NCBI GenBank assembly: GCA_021159805.1
Contig: JAGHDT010000208.1
Coordinates: forward strand, 1 to 17,635
DNA from: Anaerolineae bacterium
Lineage (GTDB): Bacteria > Chloroflexota > Anaerolineae > B4-G1 > SLSP01
Direction: 5' to 3'
Length of the DNA: 17,635 nucleotides
Part shown: positions 14,060 to 17,635 of the stretch, in pieces
Layout of the letters: each line of letters opens with the position of its first letter
Numbering within the stretch: the first letter of the stretch is position 1
Translations under genes and position numbers: made by a program
Notes under the pieces: model-generated
Database searches by the model: none
Told to the model about the DNA's origin: nothing
The model's input: the letters and a program-made list of their open reading frames with translations, nothing else

Positions 14060-14081
14060 TTGCTAAGGAGGCAACGCGCTT

Positions 14082-15785
14082 ATGAGCGAGGTGCAACTCA
14101 CGATTGATGGACAGAAGGTAGTGGCTCAGAGTGGCCAGACCATTCTAGAAGCTGCTCAGTCTGCTGGCATTGATGTTCCGACTCTATGCCACCATCCGGC
14201 ATTGACGTCTTGGGGCGCCTGCCGCATGTGTTTGGTAGAGGTGAAAGGTGTGCGCGGGCTCCAAGCGTCCTGCACGAGCCCGGTAGCCGACGGCATGGAA
14301 GTGCAGACTGAGTCGGACGCCGCTGTAGAAGTACGCAAGTTCGTCTTGGAACTGCTCTTCGCCGAGCGGAACCACTACTGTATGTTCTGCCAGATGAGTG
14401 GGGACTGCGAACTGCAGGATATGGCTTACCGCTATGGGCTGGACCACTTCACGTATCCCCGGCCCTACGACAAGCTGCCTTTGGATGCGTCCCGGAAATA
14501 CTTCATTATGGACCACAACCGCTGTATCCTGTGCATGCGCTGTGTTCGCGCCTGCTCAGAGATCACAGCCAATCACACGCTCAACGTCCGCGAGCGTGGG
14601 TCTGAGTCTATGATTATGGCCGACCTCAACATACCATTCGGTGACTCCACGTGCGTTGAGTGTGGCTCGTGTCTCCAGGTCTGCCCCACGGGCGCCCTGA
14701 TCGATGCGCGAAGTGCCTACGGTGGCCGCGAGAAAGATGTGACCCACACTGAGACCACCTGTATGCAGTGCAGCATCGGCTGTACACTCGATGTCGTCAC
14801 GCGGTACAACCGCTTGCTCCGCGTCGACGGTGTCTGGGACTCAGAGCCCAGCGGCGGCTTGCTCTGTGTTGATGGCCGCTTCAAACCATTGTACGATAAT
14901 CGCAAGCGCGTGACCGCACCGATGGTGCGCCGCGACGGCAAGCTGGTTGAGTCGGGCTGGGACGAGGCACTTGGCGTGGTGGCTGAGCAGCTCAAGAATG
15001 GCACGTCACAGGGTCTGGCAGCTTGCGCGACCACAAATGAGACGCTGGACGCCTTCTCCAAGCTCTTCGGCAAGGTCAACGGCGAGGCCGGACTCCTGGA
15101 GCCGGTGGCACCAGCACTGGGGTACGGCACCGAGGCCAACCTCTCCGACATCCTGGATGCGGACTTCATCGTTGTGGCCGGCGCCCAACCACTGGACTAT
15201 CAGCGTGTGGTCGGATACTTCATCCACCGGGCTGCGGACAATGGAGCCCGGATCGCAGTGATCACGGATTCCGAGAACAAGCTGAGTGAGCGCGCCGAAA
15301 TGACGGTCTCCTATGGGGACACCGACAGAGTCATTAGGGCCGCTGCGGATGCCGAAAAGGTTGTCTTGGTCTACAGTGTGGGCCTCAAGAGCAAGGTTCA
15401 GGCAGCCTTCCGCGAGCTGGGTGACAAGCTGACCTACCTGGCGCTGAGCCCCGGTCGCAATCAGAAGGGCGCAACCGCGGGGGGGCTGAGGACAGCAGAG
15501 CCCAACGGTGCTGCAACTCAGTACTTCCTGATGGGCGAGCAGGCCGAGGATCCGGCGCTGCTGGAGAAGCTGAATGGAGCGTTCACGGTTGTCCAGGCCA
15601 GCTACGTATCACCGCTGGTTGAGGGCGCCGACGTTGTGTTGCCCGCGCCCGTCTGGTACGAGCGGGCCGGTCACATGACCAATATCGAGGGCGACGTCAA
15701 GGTCGTTAGCCAGGTCCTGCCAATGCCCGAGGGTGTGCGTGATGATGCAGTCGTGCTCGCAGCTCTGATCGATCTGCTACAATAA
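14082..15785 (+). CDS. hoxU: HoxU/NuoG-like iron-sulfur subunit with reduced MopB domain
   Basis: A 567-residue electron-wiring subunit linking the diaphorase to HoxYH. Ligand sets in order: [2Fe-2S] C36, C47, C50, C64; His-Cys [4Fe-4S] H98, C100, C103, C109; two ferredoxin-type [4Fe-4S] sites, C148/C151/C154/C158 and C191/C194/C197/C201; and C227-x2-C230-x3-C234-x27-C262, the spacing of the N7 cluster in E. coli NuoG. The H-x-C spacing in ERNHYCMFC is, as I recall, that of HoxU rather than NuoG (H-x3-C). Residues of about 265-567 are a shortened molybdopterin-oxidoreductase-like domain ending in the NuoG-like ADVVLPAPVWYERAGHMTNIEG. HoxU is normally about 240 residues and NuoG 700 to 900, so this is an intermediate form. 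AAGGAGG lies ten bases before the ATG. It is 143 bases after hoxF and 15 before hoxY. Confidence 0.92.
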   Translation: MSEVQLTIDGQKVVAQSGQTILEAAQSAGIDVPTLCHHPALTSWGACRMCLVEVKGVRGLQASCTSPVADGMEVQTESDAAVEVRKFVLELLFAERNHYCMFCQMSGDCELQDMAYRYGLDHFTYPRPYDKLPLDASRKYFIMDHNRCILCMRCVRACSEITANHTLNVRERGSESMIMADLNIPFGDSTCVECGSCLQVCPTGALIDARSAYGGREKDVTHTETTCMQCSIGCTLDVVTRYNRLLRVDGVWDSEPSGGLLCVDGRFKPLYDNRKRVTAPMVRRDGKLVESGWDEALGVVAEQLKNGTSQGLAACATTNETLDAFSKLFGKVNGEAGLLEPVAPALGYGTEANLSDILDADFIVVAGAQPLDYQRVVGYFIHRAADNGARIAVITDSENKLSERAEMTVSYGDTDRVIRAAADAEKVVLVYSVGLKSKVQAAFRELGDKLTYLALSPGRNQKGATAGGLRTAEPNGAATQYFLMGEQAEDPALLEKLNGAFTVVQASYVSPLVEGADVVLPAPVWYERAGHMTNIEGDVKVVSQVLPMPEGVRDDAVVLAALIDLLQ

Positions 15786-15800
15786 CGGGGGAGTATCTAC

Positions 15801-16358
15801 ATGGGAGAGAAAATCACGTTAGCTTCACAGTGGCTTGAGTCCTGCGCGGGCTGTCACATGTCCTTGCTGGACATTGATGAGAAGATTGTAGAGCTGCTCA
15901 AGTATGTCGAGCTGAGCTCAACCCCGATCACGGACCTCAAGCATCCTCCAGAGGAGGGTGTGGTAGTGGGCATCCTGTCCGGTGGCATTGGCAACGAAGA
16001 GCAAATCGAGGAAGCCAAGCTCATGCGCGAGCGCTGCAAGATCTTGATTGCCATGGGCGACTGCGCGGTGACCGGTGGTATCTGCACGATGCGTAACTTC
16101 TTCTCCAAAGAAGAAGTGTTGCGCCGTGCATACGTCGAGAGCGAGAGCACGGTAGATGGCGAGATCCCCGTGCACGAGGACCTGACACCGCTCATCGACG
16201 TGGTCACAGGCGTTGGGGACGTTGTCCCCGTCGATATCTACCTGCCGGGCTGTCCACCCTCGGCGGAGGCAATCTGGTTCGTGCTATCTGAACTGTTGGA
16301 GGGCCGGATGCCGAAGCTCGAAGGCGAAGTACTGAAATATGGGATGGATGGAGGGTAG
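15801..16358 (+). CDS. hoxY: [NiFe] hydrogenase small subunit HoxY
   Basis: A 185-residue cytoplasmic small subunit. It carries the proximal [4Fe-4S] cluster next to the active site: C15 and C18 (ESCAGCHMSLLD), C88 (MGDCAVTGG) and C151 (LPGCPPSAE), the complete set. No ligands for medial or distal clusters and no twin-arginine signal are present, as expected for soluble group 3 enzymes. In this group electrons pass from HoxY to HoxU. The ATG follows GGGGGAG, and the stop codon is five bases before hoxH. CTMRNF and the DLTPLIDVV stretch also fit the HoxY family. Confidence 0.95.
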   Translation: MGEKITLASQWLESCAGCHMSLLDIDEKIVELLKYVELSSTPITDLKHPPEEGVVVGILSGGIGNEEQIEEAKLMRERCKILIAMGDCAVTGGICTMRNFFSKEEVLRRAYVESESTVDGEIPVHEDLTPLIDVVTGVGDVVPVDIYLPGCPPSAEAIWFVLSELLEGRMPKLEGEVLKYGMDGG

Positions 16359-16363
16359 ACACA

Positions 16364-17635
16364 ATGGCAGCAAATACACGAAAGATCACGATATCACCCG
16401 TGACCCGTATCGAGGGTCACGCAAAGATCACGATTCACCTGGACGACGACGGCAAGGTCACTAATTCCCTCTTCCACGTCGAGCAGTTCCGTGGTTTCGA
16501 GAAGTTCTGTGAGGGGCGGATGTTCTATGAAATGCCCCAGATCACACCGCGCATCTGTGGTATCTGTCCCGTCAGCCACCACTTGGCATCGGCCAAAGCC
16601 GTCGACGTTCTCGCCGGCACCACGCCGACGCCAACGGCCCACAAGCTGCGCGAGTTGATGCACATGGGACAAGTCATCCAGTCGCATGGAATGCACTTCT
16701 TCGAGCTGGCCGGCCCCGACTTCGTCCTGGGCTGGGATGCCGATCCGAAGATCCGTCACGTTGGCGGCATCGTCGACGTAAACCCTGATCTGGCGGTCAA
16801 GGCCGTCAAGCTGCGCGCCTTTGGCCAGCGGATCATCAAGATCTTGGGCGAGCGCCGCGTTCACCCCATCTTCGCCATTCCCGGTGGCGTGACCAAGCCG
16901 CTGCAGCCGGCAGAGCGCGAGGAGATTCTGCGCGAAGTCGATGACCACATCGCGACCGCCCAGTTCGGCATCGAATTCTTCAAGGGGTGGGCCACGGAAA
17001 ACGCCGACATGGCCAACAGCTTTGCGGTCTTCCCCACCGCCTATATGGGCCTGGTACAGGAAGATGGCGCGCTGGAGCTCTATGATGGCACGCTTAGAAT
17101 GGTCAACAGTGACGGATCACTCCTCGAGGAGTTTGACCCCACGCATTACCTGGACTACATCGCCGAGCACGTCAACAACTACACCTATCTGAAGGCGCCT
17201 TACTACAAGAAGCGAGGATATCCTGAGGGTGTCTACCGTGTGGGCCCATTGGGTCGTCTGAACGCTGCCAGCCACATCAGCACGCCGATTGCTCAGAGCG
17301 AGATGAAGATCTGGAAGTCGCTCAACGGCGGTCAGCCCGTCGAAGGCACGCTCTACTTCCACTACGCACGCTTGATCGAGATCATCTACGCTCTGGAACG
17401 CGTGAGGGAACTGCTGGATGATCCAGATATCCTGGGAACCGACGTCGCCAATCCCCGCGGCGAGATCACGGGCGAGGGTGTGGGTGTCTTAGAAGCGCCG
17501 CGTGGTACGCTGTTCCACCACTACTGGACCGATGACATGGGCGTGATCACCAGAGTGAACCTGATCGTCGCCACAGCCGGTAACGCCTGGGCGATGAACC
17601 ACTCAGTCTACCTGGTCGCCAAGCAGTACGTGGAC
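16364..17635 (+). CDS. hoxH: [NiFe] hydrogenase large subunit HoxH, C-terminus cut by window
   Basis: The frame from the ATG at 16364 is open to the window end, 424 residues, and probably lacks only a short tail. It is the catalytic subunit that holds the Ni-Fe(CN)2CO centre and splits or makes H2. RIEGHAKITI (15-24) and RICGICPVSHH (63-73; ligands C65 and C68) are the N-terminal active-site motifs and match the group 3 (bidirectional, cytoplasmic) type. The C-terminal DPCxxC motif and the maturation cleavage site would lie outside the window. GGAGGG overlapping the hoxY stop codon serves as ribosome site. Hydrogenase class 3d is inferred from the HoxEFU partners. Confidence 0.95.
   Translation, partial: MAANTRKITISPVTRIEGHAKITIHLDDDGKVTNSLFHVEQFRGFEKFCEGRMFYEMPQITPRICGICPVSHHLASAKAVDVLAGTTPTPTAHKLRELMHMGQVIQSHGMHFFELAGPDFVLGWDADPKIRHVGGIVDVNPDLAVKAVKLRAFGQRIIKILGERRVHPIFAIPGGVTKPLQPAEREEILREVDDHIATAQFGIEFFKGWATENADMANSFAVFPTAYMGLVQEDGALELYDGTLRMVNSDGSLLEEFDPTHYLDYIAEHVNNYTYLKAPYYKKRGYPEGVYRVGPLGRLNAASHISTPIAQSEMKIWKSLNGGQPVEGTLYFHYARLIEIIYALERVRELLDDPDILGTDVANPRGEITGEGVGVLEAPRGTLFHHYWTDDMGVITRVNLIVATAGNAWAMNHSVYLVAKQYVD

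Overview
The window looks like a chromosomal segment from a free-living, GC-rich bacterium, most likely a Chloroflexota member (Anaerolineae/Caldilineae type). This is inferred from three things: the gene content; a secreted protease ending in VFLPWVMR, a tail I associate from memory with Chloroflexota exoproteins; and a group 3d-type hydrogenase operon with a HoxU/NuoG hybrid subunit. No rRNA or tRNA gene, CRISPR array, phage gene or transposase was seen, and no database search was possible.

Left part (1-3428, minus strand): a putative three-gene unit reading leftwards. It holds an OmpR-type regulator with a degenerate receiver domain, a secreted M14 zinc carboxypeptidase, and the start of a secreted S8 (subtilisin-like) protease that runs off the window and begins at a TTG codon. 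It suggests a locally regulated extracellular peptide-degrading unit. A 148-bp divergent intergenic region with two recognisable sigma70-type promoters separates it from the next block.

Middle (3577-11179): on the plus strand, an ABC-2 exporter with ATPase and permease fused in one chain, then a sucrose-phosphate synthase very like the Halothermothrix enzyme, whose 3' end carries six G-tracts. Converging on these is a minus-strand operon, hisS - nadK - zinc-finger membrane protein - glycosyltransferase. It is driven by a near-consensus promoter whose -35/-10 spacer is occupied by a perfect inverted repeat.

Right part (11180-17635): a 574-bp divergent intergenic region, then a plus-strand operon encoding a bidirectional NAD(P)-linked [NiFe] hydrogenase. 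Order: HndB-like [2Fe-2S] protein, HoxE/NuoE, HoxF/NuoF, HoxU/NuoG hybrid, HoxY, HoxH (cut by the window end). The diaphorase part (E, F, U and probably the HndB-like protein) should pass electrons between NAD(P)H and the HoxYH hydrogenase module. Two non-coding features stand out. One is a roughly 400-nt leader with six stem-loops and small open frames. The other is a palindromic cluster with a terminator-like hairpin between hoxF and hoxU, which could set the ratio of diaphorase to hydrogenase subunits.
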